From: Psychrobacillus sp. FSL K6-2836
Lineage (GTDB): Bacteria > Bacillota > Bacilli > Bacillales_A > Planococcaceae
DNA: 64,000 nucleotides
Direction: 5' to 3'
NCBI RefSeq assembly: GCF_038003085.1
Contig: NZ_JBBOOM010000001.1
Span: forward strand, 3,472,001 to 3,536,000
Shown here one piece after another: positions 27,104-37,319 of this stretch (position 1 is the stretch's first letter; each line of letters starts with the position of its first letter). Under the pieces are notes generated by a model. That model did no database searches. It saw only the letters and a list, made by a program, of their open reading frames with translations, and had not been told where the DNA came from. The position numbers were made by a program, and so were the translations under genes.

Positions 27104-27757
27104 CTGGAAAGTATAGATCACACATTGTCCCAACAGGACAGCCCGTATTTCTATCGTCGTTTTGGTAAACGAACAGTGGATGTATTAGCTAGTTCATTGC
27201 TACTCTTTTTGTTGTTACCAGCTATTGTGTGCTTATCCATAATTCTATTTATCTTCACAGGTAGTCCTGTTCTATATAAACAAAAAAGGGCGGGATTACA
27301 TAATCGAGCTTTTATAATTTGGAAGTTCCGAACAATGCAAGCAGAGGATGTTGAGTCTAGCTCTCACCAATACGAATGGAAAGATGAAGTCCCTCAAAAC
27401 TTTTCTTTTACAACACCACCAACTTTAACGATTACTAAACTTGGGAAAATATATAGAAAATATAGTATTGATGAGATTCCCCAGCTTTGGAATGTCTTAA
27501 AAGGTGAGATGAGTTTTGTTGGCCCAAGACCAGAAATGATTGAAATTACCAACCATTATTCTCCCCTCCAAAAGAAACGTTTACTAGTTAAGCCAGGAAT
27601 CACAGGATATGCCCAGGTGCATGGACGTTCCACAATCACGCACGGGGAAAAAATTACCTACGATTTATATTATGTAAAGCATTGCTCATTGCTGCTTGAT
27701 CTGACGATTATAATACGAACCTTATTTATAGTAATTACGGGAAAAGGAGCATGGTGA
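27104..27757 (+). CDS. Polyprenyl-phosphate sugar-1-phosphate transferase (priming glycosyltransferase)
   Basis: About 217 residues. One N-terminal membrane segment is followed by the bacterial sugar transferase domain (KRTVDVLASS, WKFRTM, SIDEIPQLWNVLKGEMSFVGPRPE). It attaches the first sugar phosphate to undecaprenyl phosphate and so starts repeat-unit assembly. It is the first gene of the polysaccharide locus. The start appears to be CTG 27104, 8 nt after AAAGGAGA; TTG 27068 is the only upstream alternative in frame and has no ribosome site. Confidence 0.88.
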   Translation: MESIDHTLSQQDSPYFYRRFGKRTVDVLASSLLLFLLLPAIVCLSIILFIFTGSPVLYKQKRAGLHNRAFIIWKFRTMQAEDVESSSHQYEWKDEVPQNFSFTTPPTLTITKLGKIYRKYSIDEIPQLWNVLKGEMSFVGPRPEMIEITNHYSPLQKKRLLVKPGITGYAQVHGRSTITHGEKITYDLYYVKHCSLLLDLTIIIRTLFIVITGKGAW

Positions 27758-27785
27758 ACGAGTCAAAACAGAAAGGAAGAGGGGT

Positions 27786-28544
27786 TTGCTAGTTGATATT
27801 CATAATCATATCTTACCAGGACTAGATGATGGTCCCGAGTCTCTAAAAGAAGCTCTATTACTTGCAGAAAACGCTGTTGCTAATGGTATTACACATGTTA
27901 TTGCAACCCCTCATCATTTAAGTGAAAAATATAGAAACTCAGCTTTAGAAGTTAAAGAGGCAGTTGCAGGTTTCTACAGAGAACTTAGTCAAAGAAATAT
28001 ACATTTAAAAATTCTACCAGGTCAAGAAATTCATTTATCGGCAAATATACTGGAGGAACTTGAAAAAGATCCTTTCACGCTAGCAAATAGTGGTAAGTAT
28101 TTATTAATTGAACTTCCAAATTCCTATATACCAGCTAATACTTTGGACGTTATTTACAAAATACAGTTAAAAGGATACACCCCTATCATTGTACATCCAG
28201 AAAGAAATAAAATTCTTCGAAAAAACAAACAGTTACTTTACGAATATGTATGTAAAGGAGTCCTTATTCAAATTACAGCTTCTAGTTTACTCGGACTTAA
28301 TGGCAGAAGCTTTAGAAAATATACAAAAGAGTTAATCAAACATAATTTAGTACACTTTATCTCTTCCGATGCGCATCATTATATAAAAAGACCATTCCAA
28401 CTGACAAAAGCGTTTGAATCTATAAAAAGAGATTTCTCTGAAAGTCATGTTAATTATTATTGTGAAAATGCAAATCATATTGTATATGGTACTGAGATTC
28501 AGCCTTTACTACCTATTGGTTTTAAAAATTATTATTATTTGTAA
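27786..28544 (+). CDS. CpsB/CapC-type protein-tyrosine phosphatase (PHP family)
   Basis: A 252-residue metal-dependent phosphatase. The PHP metal ligands are visible in DIHNHILPGLDDG (residues 4-16), ATPHH and SSDAHHY. It dephosphorylates the tyrosine cluster of the CpsD kinase encoded two genes downstream and so tunes polymer length and export. It starts at TTG 27786, 7 nt after AAAGGAA. Confidence 0.92.
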   Translation: MLVDIHNHILPGLDDGPESLKEALLLAENAVANGITHVIATPHHLSEKYRNSALEVKEAVAGFYRELSQRNIHLKILPGQEIHLSANILEELEKDPFTLANSGKYLLIELPNSYIPANTLDVIYKIQLKGYTPIIVHPERNKILRKNKQLLYEYVCKGVLIQITASSLLGLNGRSFRKYTKELIKHNLVHFISSDAHHYIKRPFQLTKAFESIKRDFSESHVNYYCENANHIVYGTEIQPLLPIGFKNYYYL

Positions 28545-28595
28545 CTTAGAATTGCATGCAATTTAAATGGACAGGTATAAGGAGGCTGAATCGTA

Positions 28596-29324
28596 ATGGA
28601 AGAAGCGATTACTTTACAAGAATTATTCAAAATTATAAAAAAGCGTTTTGTACTTATTATTACCATATTAGTTTTATCTATGACGGTTGCTGGTGCGGTT
28701 AGTTACTATTACCTAACACCAATATTTCAAGCATCGACTCAAGTTCTTATCAATCAAAAGGAATTCGATCAAAATCAATTTAATAGTCAAGATATTGAAA
28801 CGAATCTTCAATTAATCAACACATATAATGTCATTATAAAAAGCCCGGTTATTCTATCGAAAGTTATTGACAACTTGAATCTAAAAACAACAGCAGATTT
28901 ACTTCATAAGCAAATAACTGTAACTAGCGAACAAAACTCCCAAGTTGTGAACGTTAGCGTAGAAGATCCAGATTTACAAAAGGCAATCGACATTGCTAAT
29001 ATGACGGTCAAAGTATTTCAAGAAGAGATTAATTTACTGATGAATGTTGATAACGTTAATATTCTGTCACTAGCAGTAATTACGAAAGATACAAAGCCCA
29101 TTAAACCAAACTTAATACTTAATATAGGAATAGCAGCTATTATCGGCTTAATAATTGGAATTGGAATAACCTTTCTATTGGAGTATTTAGATACATCTGT
29201 TAAAACAGAGCAGGATATTGGAGAATTACTTGGTCTACCAATATTAGGGCTTGTCAGTCCCATTTCAAATAAGTATCTAAAAAAAACAAAAGAACCAAAA
29301 TCACACAATAGAAATGGGGCATAA
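28596..29324 (+). CDS. Wzz/CpsC-type chain-length regulator and kinase adaptor
   Basis: A 242-residue protein with membrane helices near residues 19-39 and 172-195 that flank an extracytoplasmic Wzz domain. The short cytoplasmic tail (residues 200-242) is the part that activates a separate BY-kinase in Gram-positives. It overlaps the kinase gene by 11 bp. Ribosome site AAGGAGG. Confidence 0.92.
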   Translation: MEEAITLQELFKIIKKRFVLIITILVLSMTVAGAVSYYYLTPIFQASTQVLINQKEFDQNQFNSQDIETNLQLINTYNVIIKSPVILSKVIDNLNLKTTADLLHKQITVTSEQNSQVVNVSVEDPDLQKAIDIANMTVKVFQEEINLLMNVDNVNILSLAVITKDTKPIKPNLILNIGIAAIIGLIIGIGITFLLEYLDTSVKTEQDIGELLGLPILGLVSPISNKYLKKTKEPKSHNRNGA

Positions 29325-30021
29325 ATTCTTGTTTAAAAGAAGGAAGAAAATAAAACCTTTAGCCCGAAAACTCGTGACAAGCTCCAACCCACAATCGATT
29401 ATTTCAGAACAATTTCGTACCGTTCGGACAAACATTAAATTTTCAATGCCAAATAGGGAACTTAAAACCCTACTATTTACTTCCTCATCTATTGGAGAGG
29501 GGAAATCAACAATAGCAGCGAATGTTGCCATTGCATTTGCGCAAGAAGGAAAAAAAGTACTCCTTATCGATGCAGATTTGAGAAAGCCAACGATGCATTA
29601 TACATTTCTTAAAACAATCACTCCTGGATTAACCAACTTACTGACGAGCTATTGGAATCTGAACCAAGTAGTGAAAGAATCTGGAATAAATGGATTAGAT
29701 CTTATTACAAGTGGACCAATACCTTCAAATCCAGCAGAACTTCTTGAGTTGACTTCAATGGATATGCTAATAACAGAAGTAAAAGAAAAATACGACTTAA
29801 TAATATTTGATGCCCCTCCAGTCTTGTCCGTTTCTGATGCACAAGTACTCGCCAGCAAATGCGACGGTACTATTCTTGTTATCAGCTCAGGTTCAACGGA
29901 AAAAGTAAATGTCATTAAAGCTAAAGAAGTACTCCAAGCTTCCTATGCAAACATACTTGGAACAATTCTTAACAACTATAAAATCGGGAAGAATCATTAT
30001 TATTATCAGTATTATGGGTGA
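29314..30021 (+). CDS. BY-family tyrosine kinase (CpsD/CapB type)
   Basis: A 235-residue kinase. Walker A GEGKSTIA is at residues 61-68, Walker A' is VLLIDADLRKPT and Walker B is DLIIFDAPP. The C-terminus YYYQYYG is the autophosphorylated tyrosine cluster. It works with the upstream adaptor at the membrane, controls polymer length and is reset by the CpsB-type phosphatase. The ATG lies inside the adaptor gene's last codons. Confidence 0.94.
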   Translation: MGHKFLFKRRKKIKPLARKLVTSSNPQSIISEQFRTVRTNIKFSMPNRELKTLLFTSSSIGEGKSTIAANVAIAFAQEGKKVLLIDADLRKPTMHYTFLKTITPGLTNLLTSYWNLNQVVKESGINGLDLITSGPIPSNPAELLELTSMDMLITEVKEKYDLIIFDAPPVLSVSDAQVLASKCDGTILVISSGSTEKVNVIKAKEVLQASYANILGTILNNYKIGKNHYYYQYYG

Positions 30022-30080
30022 AAAGAATGAAAGAAAATTCATAATCATAATGGAGCTAAAATTTAGGAGTGAAATTTAAT

Positions 30081-31262
30081 ATGAGAATCTTATTTGTAGG
30101 TTACAACTTACATATAGGTGGAATACAGAGATCGCTAATAAATATATTAAATGTATTAGCAACAGAGAAAGATATTGATATTGATTTATTTCTTTTCTCA
30201 CCTGGAGGAGAATTATTCGGAGAAATACCTAAAAATGTAAATGTCATTAAAAGTAGCTATCTATTAAGATTAACAGCTACGCCATTTAAGAATGTGATTA
30301 AGTATGAAAAGCTATTTAGCTGGATAATGAGAATTATATTGATGTTTTTAGTAAGAATAGTGGGATCAAGTAACTTTTTTAAGATTCTATTCTCATTAGA
30401 GAAAAACTTAAATTCATATGATGTTGCTATATCATATTTTAATGATGTTCCAGGTAATTATTTTAATAGGGGTTGCAATCAATTTGTCACTGAAAAAGTC
30501 GTTGCGAACAAAAAAATAGGATGGATTCATACAGATCCGATTAAAGCTAAGTTTAGTAAAGAAGAAATTATTGAGTCATACAGGGGCTTTGACTCAATAG
30601 TTAATGTTTCGAAAGTAGGGAAAGATGACTTTGATCGTTTGTTTCCATTTTATAGCTATAAGTCTTCTGTAGTTTATAATTTAACTCCAATTGAAGAAAT
30701 ATACAAAAGTGCAAATTCTTTTCCAACATTATTCCAAACTAATATTATTAATTTTGTAACTGTAGCTCGAATAGACAACGCTTCAAAGAGAATAGATCGA
30801 ATCATAGAAGTAGTGAAATTGTTAAAAATGAGTGGCTATATAAATTTCAAATGGTGGATTATTGGAAATGGTCCTGATTTGAAAAAAAATCAAATACTCT
30901 CTGAAAAATATGAAGTGAGCGATTATATAACGTTTGTAGGGGAGAAAGTGAATCCTTATCCTTTTATTAAGGATGCGGATGCTTTTGTACTTACCTCTGA
31001 ATATGAGGGGTTTCCAATGGTAATAAATGAGGCTTTAATATTATGTACTCCAATAATAACTACCGCTTACGCTTCTGCAGAAGAGCAAATTCAAAACGGT
31101 TTTGAAGGGATAATTGTTAATAATGACATTAAATCTCTTTATGAAGTTTTGAAGTCAGTTCTTGACGGTGAATTAATATTACTAGAATTGAAGAAAAACA
31201 TAAAAAAGAAAAATAATTTCAATCATTTGGCATTAACACAGCTGAAGGATCTTATTTATTAA
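30081..31262 (+). CDS. Glycosyltransferase, GT4-like
   Basis: About 393 residues with a GT-B fold. The N-terminus is MRILFVGYNLHIGGIQRSLINIL. The GT4 nucleotide-sugar site is at VTVARIDNASKRIDRIIEV and the ADAFVLTSEYEGFPMVINEAL motif, whose Glu contacts the donor. It adds one sugar to the growing lipid-linked unit; donor and acceptor are unknown. ATG 30081 has AGGAG 11 nt upstream; GTG 30069 overlaps that ribosome site. From here to about 36.2 kb the DNA is noticeably more AT-rich than the flanks. Confidence 0.87.
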   Translation: MRILFVGYNLHIGGIQRSLINILNVLATEKDIDIDLFLFSPGGELFGEIPKNVNVIKSSYLLRLTATPFKNVIKYEKLFSWIMRIILMFLVRIVGSSNFFKILFSLEKNLNSYDVAISYFNDVPGNYFNRGCNQFVTEKVVANKKIGWIHTDPIKAKFSKEEIIESYRGFDSIVNVSKVGKDDFDRLFPFYSYKSSVVYNLTPIEEIYKSANSFPTLFQTNIINFVTVARIDNASKRIDRIIEVVKLLKMSGYINFKWWIIGNGPDLKKNQILSEKYEVSDYITFVGEKVNPYPFIKDADAFVLTSEYEGFPMVINEALILCTPIITTAYASAEEQIQNGFEGIIVNNDIKSLYEVLKSVLDGELILLELKKNIKKKNNFNHLALTQLKDLIY

Positions 31263-31369
31263 ATATCGGACTATTAAAATCAAACACTCTGATAAACCTC
31301 TTTTAATTCTTATAGACTCTAATCTTCTAATATTAATATAATTTATCAAAAGCTAGGAAGGGGTATAAA

Positions 31370-32755
31370 ATGAGGTTTGATAGACTATTAAGAAATGAAG
31401 TACTCATTAGTTTTGGAGTACTGTCTATATTAGCTATGTTAATAAGTGGTCAAAAATTATTTTTATTCCTGTTTCTAATAGCAATAGGTTATGGAATCTT
31501 TAGAGAAGGATTAGAGGGTAAAATAAAATTTTTATTATTTTTCTGTACATGGATTTATGTTTTGAAATTAGAAGAGGGAGGATTCTCCTTTTTTCACTTA
31601 CTTCAACTCATATATTTAATGTCCTGTGCAATATTTATAACAGTAAATCGAAATAAAATAAACATAAAAGTATTATTAGGATTTCTGTTTTTTGTTTTAT
31701 ATATTTTATTTAATTTTAGCATTAATGCTAGCAGTGGATTATTTATAGTTTTGGGATTTGTTCTAAACTTCTTTACAATTACAGTTGCTTTTTCAACTAT
31801 CAAAAATATTGATAGTTTTAATAGTTACGTTCTTTACTACACTTTTGGTCTTTCCATATCGGGTATTGTAGCAATGTTAGGTGAATTCATTCCGCAAATT
31901 AAACTGCATATTCAAAGTATGGGTGAAAGTTTTACAGTATACCAGAATGATCATCTCTATATGAGATTTAGTGGTTTAGATATAGACCCTAATTATTTTG
32001 CTTTTCAAGTACTATTTGGTATTTCGCTATTGATTGTTATTTCTGGATATAAAAAAAGACATCTTAAAGAAAACTTTTTAATTTTCATCTTGGTATTCAT
32101 GGGTATCAATACTCTTTCTAAAATGTTTTTAATTTTGCTCATTTTAATAATCTCATTCATCTGCGCTATATATATAAAAAATAATATAATTACTGCTTTA
32201 AAATTTAGTTTTGTTCTAATGATCTCTTTTTTAGTCATGTTACCATTAGGATTTATAAATTTTATAAAAGCAACTTTATTTCGTTTTTCATTAGAAGGAA
32301 GTTCAACAGTTTCTATTACTACAGGCAGATCAGATTTATGGCTTTTATATATTAGGGAAATTTTATCTAGTTTACGCATATTCCTTGTTGGAAATGGATT
32401 TGGTTCGGGATTTTTGGGAGGATATGCAGCACATAATATGTACTTGCTATACTGTTATTTTTTGGGTTTTATTGGAATTCTAATATTACTAATTTTTATA
32501 TTTACATCGTACAGACACGTTAAAAAACAAGTTGTATTTGACAATAATATTATGAAGGAAATGAAGGGATTTAATAAGCTACCACTATTTGTGTTACTGA
32601 TTTCAAATTTTTCACTCGACTCAGTAATGATGGATTATTTTCCTCTATTTTTATTTCTCACTGTTATTACTTGTAACTATTTTGGAACCACTAATGATTT
32701 TAGTGTTACATCAATATCTGAAATTAATCAATCTCCTAATATTCTAACCCAATAG
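31370..32755 (+). CDS. Wzy-like polysaccharide polymerase
   Basis: A 461-residue, very hydrophobic protein with about eleven membrane segments. It has a large loop (residues 180-205, with FSGLDIDPNYFAFQ) and a second loop containing GRSDLWLLYIREI, both typical of O-antigen ligase/polymerase proteins. It would polymerise repeat units outside the membrane. Sequence conservation in this family is low, so the call rests on topology, the GRSDLW-type motif and operon context. Ribosome site GGAAGGGG before ATG 31370. Confidence 0.8.
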   Translation: MRFDRLLRNEVLISFGVLSILAMLISGQKLFLFLFLIAIGYGIFREGLEGKIKFLLFFCTWIYVLKLEEGGFSFFHLLQLIYLMSCAIFITVNRNKINIKVLLGFLFFVLYILFNFSINASSGLFIVLGFVLNFFTITVAFSTIKNIDSFNSYVLYYTFGLSISGIVAMLGEFIPQIKLHIQSMGESFTVYQNDHLYMRFSGLDIDPNYFAFQVLFGISLLIVISGYKKRHLKENFLIFILVFMGINTLSKMFLILLILIISFICAIYIKNNIITALKFSFVLMISFLVMLPLGFINFIKATLFRFSLEGSSTVSITTGRSDLWLLYIREILSSLRIFLVGNGFGSGFLGGYAAHNMYLLYCYFLGFIGILILLIFIFTSYRHVKKQVVFDNNIMKEMKGFNKLPLFVLLISNFSLDSVMMDYFPLFLFLTVITCNYFGTTNDFSVTSISEINQSPNILTQ

Positions 32756-32811
32756 TGTATTAACTTTTCTAGTAAACATTGAATTAGATAAAAAGAAGGA
32801 GTTGAAATTGA

Positions 32812-33747
32812 TTGTGGTTAGACCTTGTTGTAATTGGTAGAAACGAGGAAGTAAATTTAAATGCATTAAAATTATCAATTAATAAAATTGATAAATTGAT
32901 AAATAAAAGGATTTATGTAGATTCTGCTTCTATAGATAACAGCGTAACAATGGCAAAAGGTTTTTTTGATTTTGTAATAGAATTAAGCAGGAATGAAGAT
33001 TTGTCAGCATCATTGGGCAGAAAAATTGGTGCAAGTTTTACTGAAAAAGAATGGATATTGTTTCTAGATGCAGACATGGAGTTAAATGATCAATTTACTG
33101 AATGGTTATTAAACTTTGAAAATGTAACAAGTAATTTTGGTTTTGTAGGTAAATATAAAGATATTGATAGAGAACGTAATAAAAATAGGTATCGAGTTTT
33201 TAAGAGTAAAAATGGTATTGCAAGGTACTTTGGAGGAGCAGTTTTATTAAGAAGAGTAGCCTTATTTGAAGTAGGTAATTGGTCCAGTAATATATATGCA
33301 AATGAAGAAATTGAATTGTATTCAAGAATGACAAAGAAAGGTTATAAAGTTGAAATCATCGATCAGGTTATGGTGAATCATTACACTGAGATTCCCAATA
33401 CTAAAGAAAAAATAATGAACCTATTTATAATAAAAAACAAAAAAAATTTCATTGGCACTAGTCAAGTTTTTATTAAAGCTATTAAGGAAAGATTTTTCAT
33501 CCAATTATTTCGCTTACAGCCACTCCCTTATTTACTTTTAATTTTTAATTTCCTGTTTTTAAATATACTTATATTTAGTCATTTGATTGCTTTAATTTGG
33601 TTAATTTCATCTCACATTTTATTGATAATTTTTCAAAAGGAAATTAAATCAGTTATTTTAGGTTATATTTTTCTATACTTATTAATTATGGGTCTACTTA
33701 TACAGATAGTAGACTTAGCGAAATTTAAAAGAATGAAAAAAACTTAA
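32812..33747 (+). CDS. Glycosyltransferase family 2, membrane-anchored
   Basis: A 311-residue protein. GT-A domain: LVVIGRNEEVNLNALKLSI, YVDSASIDNSVTMA, and the DADMEL metal-binding motif at about residues 88-93. Two or three hydrophobic helices occupy residues 235-305. The start is TTG 32812, the first in-frame start after a stop at 32809, with AAGGAG 11 nt upstream. Confidence 0.82.
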   Translation: MWLDLVVIGRNEEVNLNALKLSINKIDKLINKRIYVDSASIDNSVTMAKGFFDFVIELSRNEDLSASLGRKIGASFTEKEWILFLDADMELNDQFTEWLLNFENVTSNFGFVGKYKDIDRERNKNRYRVFKSKNGIARYFGGAVLLRRVALFEVGNWSSNIYANEEIELYSRMTKKGYKVEIIDQVMVNHYTEIPNTKEKIMNLFIIKNKKNFIGTSQVFIKAIKERFFIQLFRLQPLPYLLLIFNFLFLNILIFSHLIALIWLISSHILLIIFQKEIKSVILGYIFLYLLIMGLLIQIVDLAKFKRMKKT

Positions 33748-33782
33748 ATAATTGAAAAATAAATTGAAAGTGGTGTGAAATT

Positions 33783-34739
33783 GTGAAAATTCTTGTCAGT
33801 ATTAATTGCACTACATATAACCATGAAGATTATATAGCTGACGCAATTGAGAGTTTCCTTATGCAAAAAACAAATTTCCACTATGAAATTCTCATTGGGG
33901 AGGACTGTAGTACAGATAATACTAGGGAAATAATAGAAGAATACGCAAGACTGTATCCTGAGAAAATTAGAATAATAACTTCTGAAAAGAATGTCGGTCC
34001 TAGGCAGAATTCTCACAGACTTCTTAATCATAGTAAAGGTAAATATATTGCAGAATGCGAGGGTGATGATTATTGGACTGACCCTTACAAGCTACAACAG
34101 CAAGTTGAATATATGGAAAGCCATCCAAATTGCAGTTTGTGTTTTCATGCAGCGGAAATAATAAAAGCTCCTAAAAAATCAACCGGAAAGCAAATTAGAC
34201 CTTATAAGGAAAATCAAGTAAGTCCTATAGAAGATATAATTTCAGGTGGCGGAGGGTTTTGTCCAACTGGTTCCTTGCTATATCCGAAAAAATTCATGGA
34301 AACTCCACCTGATTTTTATTGGAAAGCTCATGTAGGCGATTATCCAATGCAGTTAATACTTTCGAGTAAAGGATATACCTACTATATAGACAAAGGTATG
34401 GCGGTATATAGAATTGGAGTTAAAGGTTCGTGGTCAAGTCGTTTAAACGAAGACAAAAATTTTAAAGAAAAAATGATAGAAGTTTATATGGGAGATATTT
34501 CAGTTTTAACAGCTTTTAATACCTATACGAATTTAAGGTACTCTATGCAAATAGAGAAAAAAATAATGAAATTAGAATTTGAGATACTGCTACTTAAGAA
34601 AGATATAAGTGAATTGAAAAGCTCAAAGTTCAAAGCATATATTAATGAAATGGGCTTTAAAAAAAGAATTGAGATTTATGTAAAATGCCATTTACCAATT
34701 CTTTATATAATTTTAGCTCGAATGAAAATAAATAAATGA
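33783..34739 (+). CDS. Glycosyltransferase family 2
   Basis: A 318-residue GT-A enzyme beginning ILVSINCTTYNHEDYIADAIESFLMQ, with the donor-binding EDCSTDNTREIIEEYA and the metal site CEGDDYWTDPYKLQ. It has no clear membrane helix, but the C-terminus is basic. The start is GTG 33783. The sugar specificity is unknown. Confidence 0.85.
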   Translation: MKILVSINCTTYNHEDYIADAIESFLMQKTNFHYEILIGEDCSTDNTREIIEEYARLYPEKIRIITSEKNVGPRQNSHRLLNHSKGKYIAECEGDDYWTDPYKLQQQVEYMESHPNCSLCFHAAEIIKAPKKSTGKQIRPYKENQVSPIEDIISGGGGFCPTGSLLYPKKFMETPPDFYWKAHVGDYPMQLILSSKGYTYYIDKGMAVYRIGVKGSWSSRLNEDKNFKEKMIEVYMGDISVLTAFNTYTNLRYSMQIEKKIMKLEFEILLLKKDISELKSSKFKAYINEMGFKKRIEIYVKCHLPILYIILARMKINK

Positions 34740-34782
34740 AATGAAATATAAGCATTGTAAATAAAACACTAGGAGCTTATAT

Positions 34783-36249
34783 ATGCACGGTTCAAACTCC
34801 TTAAAAAATAAAACCTTACGAGGATTGTTTTGGAGTTCCGCAGATTTATTTGCAAATCATGGGTTTCAGTTTGTTATCCAAATTGTCCTTGCGAGATTAT
34901 TGCTGCCAGAACATTTTGGTATTATCGGAATGATTTTAGTGTTAATAGCAATTTCAAATTCTATAGTGGATAGTGGTTTTTCACAGGCATTGATTAGGGA
35001 TCAAAATACGAGCCAAGAGGATTATTCCACGGTATTTTACTTTAATTTATTTATTTCTATTTTGCTCTATTTTCTTTTATATATTGCTGCACCTTCTATT
35101 AGTATGTTTTTTCAAAGTAAAGAATTAATTGGAATTATTCGTGTTCTCTCTCTTGTACTTATAATGAATTCATTGGCAATTATTCAAAGAGTTAAACTCA
35201 CCAAAATTCTAGATTTCAAAACATTAATGAAAATAAATGTCATAGCTGTTTTAACTTCGGGAAGTATATCAATAGCTATGGCATATTTAGGTTTTGGGGT
35301 ATGGAGTCTAGTTGCTAACATGATATCCATGCAATTTGTACAAACCCTTTTACTATGGAGCTTTAATAGATGGATGCCTTCATTAATATTTAGCACACAA
35401 TCATTTATAAAGTATTTTAGTTTTGGTTATAAGCTACTTATATCTGGTCTCATTGATACGTTTTACAATAATTTATACTTTTTGATTATTGGTAAGTTTT
35501 ACTCAGTTGCTCAACTTGGTTATTATAGCAATTCAGTTAGAATTAGAGATATGGCTTCACAGTCAATTGTTGCAACCGTTCAAAGAGTGACTTACCCGGT
35601 ATTGAGTAGTACTCGAGAGGATGAGAAACGACTTAAATCAGTGTTCAGAAAAATAATCAAGACGATAGCGTTTATTAATTTCCCTTTAATGGTAGGGATA
35701 GCTGTTATCGCTACTCCTCTTTTTCAACTTCTCTTTGGGGAAAAATGGCTTCCTTCAGTATACTATTTTCAACTATTGTGTCTTGCGGGTATGCTATATC
35801 CAATCCACGCATTAAATCTTAACATATTAAAAGTCAAAGGTAGATCTGATTTGTTTTTGCGATTAGAAATTATTAAAAAAGGCCTTCTCACCATACTTAT
35901 TGTACTTTCTTTCTTATTTAAGCTAGGAATCATTGGATTAATTTGCGCAGCGGTCATAAATTCTTATCTTTCATTGCTTATTAATATGTATTACTCAGCA
36001 AGAGAGATCTCCTATTCGAGCTGGGAGCAGCTGAAGGATATTATGCCATCCTTTGGGATTTCATTATTCATGGGGATTTCCGTTTATGCAGTAGCTCCAT
36101 TATTACCTGAGAATCATTTCTTTTTATTACTCTGTCAAATAATGATTGGCATTATTGTATACGTTGGACTTTCCAAGCTTTTGAAGGTCAAGGAATTAGA
36201 GATTATATATGAATTAATAATTTCACTATTATTTAAGAGAAAAATATAG
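34783..36249 (+). CDS. Wzx-like repeat-unit flippase (polysaccharide transporter family)
   Basis: A 488-residue protein with 12-14 helices. The N-terminus SLKNKTLRGLFWSSADLFANHGFQFVIQIVLARLLLPEHFGIIGMI is diagnostic of the teichuronic-acid/O-antigen flippase group (TuaB, WzxC). It would turn lipid-linked repeats across the membrane for the Wzy-like enzyme encoded at 31.4 kb. Ribosome site ACTAGGAG. Confidence 0.9.
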   Translation: MHGSNSLKNKTLRGLFWSSADLFANHGFQFVIQIVLARLLLPEHFGIIGMILVLIAISNSIVDSGFSQALIRDQNTSQEDYSTVFYFNLFISILLYFLLYIAAPSISMFFQSKELIGIIRVLSLVLIMNSLAIIQRVKLTKILDFKTLMKINVIAVLTSGSISIAMAYLGFGVWSLVANMISMQFVQTLLLWSFNRWMPSLIFSTQSFIKYFSFGYKLLISGLIDTFYNNLYFLIIGKFYSVAQLGYYSNSVRIRDMASQSIVATVQRVTYPVLSSTREDEKRLKSVFRKIIKTIAFINFPLMVGIAVIATPLFQLLFGEKWLPSVYYFQLLCLAGMLYPIHALNLNILKVKGRSDLFLRLEIIKKGLLTILIVLSFLFKLGIIGLICAAVINSYLSLLINMYYSAREISYSSWEQLKDIMPSFGISLFMGISVYAVAPLLPENHFFLLLCQIMIGIIVYVGLSKLLKVKELEIIYELIISLLFKRKI

Positions 36250-36263
36250 ATTGGGGAAGATAT

Positions 36264-37319
36264 ATGAATTTGCTGTTAACATCCGCCGGAAGAAGAGGCT
36301 ATTTGGTTAATTATTTTAAAGAGGCTTTAGGAGATGAAGGTGAGGTACATGTAGGGAATAGTACAAACTCAACCGCAATGAAGTATGGAGATAAATCTGT
36401 CATAACACCCCTTATCTATGATGATAACTATATTCCTTTTTTAAAAAACTATTGCCAATTAAATCACATAGACGCAATCATTCCTTTATTCGATATTGAT
36501 CTTCCGATTCTTACGAACAGCAAAAAGGAGTTCAATGAAATTGGAGTTAGTGTAATTGTTTCTAGTAAAGAGATAATTAGAATATGCAATGATAAATGGG
36601 AAACATATAAATTTCTTATTTCCTATGACTTTCAAACACCAAAGGTTTTCTTGAAAATTTCAGATGCATTAAATGCAATTGAACAAGGAAATATAGAGTT
36701 CCCACTGATAATTAAACCTAGATGGGGTATGGGCTCCATTTCGATTTTTGAAGCTGATAATACGAATGAGCTAGAGGTACTATTTGAAAAAGCCAAAAAA
36801 AAAATTCATGACTCGTATCTGTCATATGAGTCAAATCAGGACAATCAACTCTCAGTAATTATTCAAGAAAAACTAAATGGCCAAGAATATGGTTTAGACA
36901 TCATAAATGATTTACAAGGAAAATATATGAATACAATTGTAAAGAAAAAGTGTGCAATGAGATCTGGAGAGACAGATACTGCAGAAACGGTAAAGGATGA
37001 AGCTTTTGAGCTTATTGGAAAAAAGCTAGGAGATATTACCAATCATATTGGGAACTTAGATGTTGATGCATTCATTGTGGAAGGAGTTCCTTATATTTTG
37101 GAAATGAATGCACGTTTCGGTGGTGGCTATCCATTTAGTCATTACGCAGGTGTAAATCTCCCGAAAGCAATTGTTTCATGGTTAAAACAAGAAAAAGTAG
37201 ATCCAGCAGTACTGGAAGCAAAAATTGGTGTGATTGGCTATAAGGATATCCAAATTATTGGTGATGAAGCTATTAATACTATACAAAAATCTGAGGAGGC
37301 TATCCATTATAGAAATTAA
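36264..37319 (+). CDS. ATP-grasp family ligase
   Basis: A 351-residue enzyme. It has an N-terminal pre-ATP-grasp domain (NLLLTSAGRRGYLVNYFK), the ATP-binding KPRWGMGSISIF and the metal/ATP site GVPYILEMNARFGGGYPF. The fold resembles CarB-like carboxylate-amine ligases. In this locus it could link an amino acid or another acid to the amino sugar made by the neighbouring aminotransferase, which is inference. Ribosome site TTGGGGAAG. Confidence 0.8.
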   Translation: MNLLLTSAGRRGYLVNYFKEALGDEGEVHVGNSTNSTAMKYGDKSVITPLIYDDNYIPFLKNYCQLNHIDAIIPLFDIDLPILTNSKKEFNEIGVSVIVSSKEIIRICNDKWETYKFLISYDFQTPKVFLKISDALNAIEQGNIEFPLIIKPRWGMGSISIFEADNTNELEVLFEKAKKKIHDSYLSYESNQDNQLSVIIQEKLNGQEYGLDIINDLQGKYMNTIVKKKCAMRSGETDTAETVKDEAFELIGKKLGDITNHIGNLDVDAFIVEGVPYILEMNARFGGGYPFSHYAGVNLPKAIVSWLKQEKVDPAVLEAKIGVIGYKDIQIIGDEAINTIQKSEEAIHYRN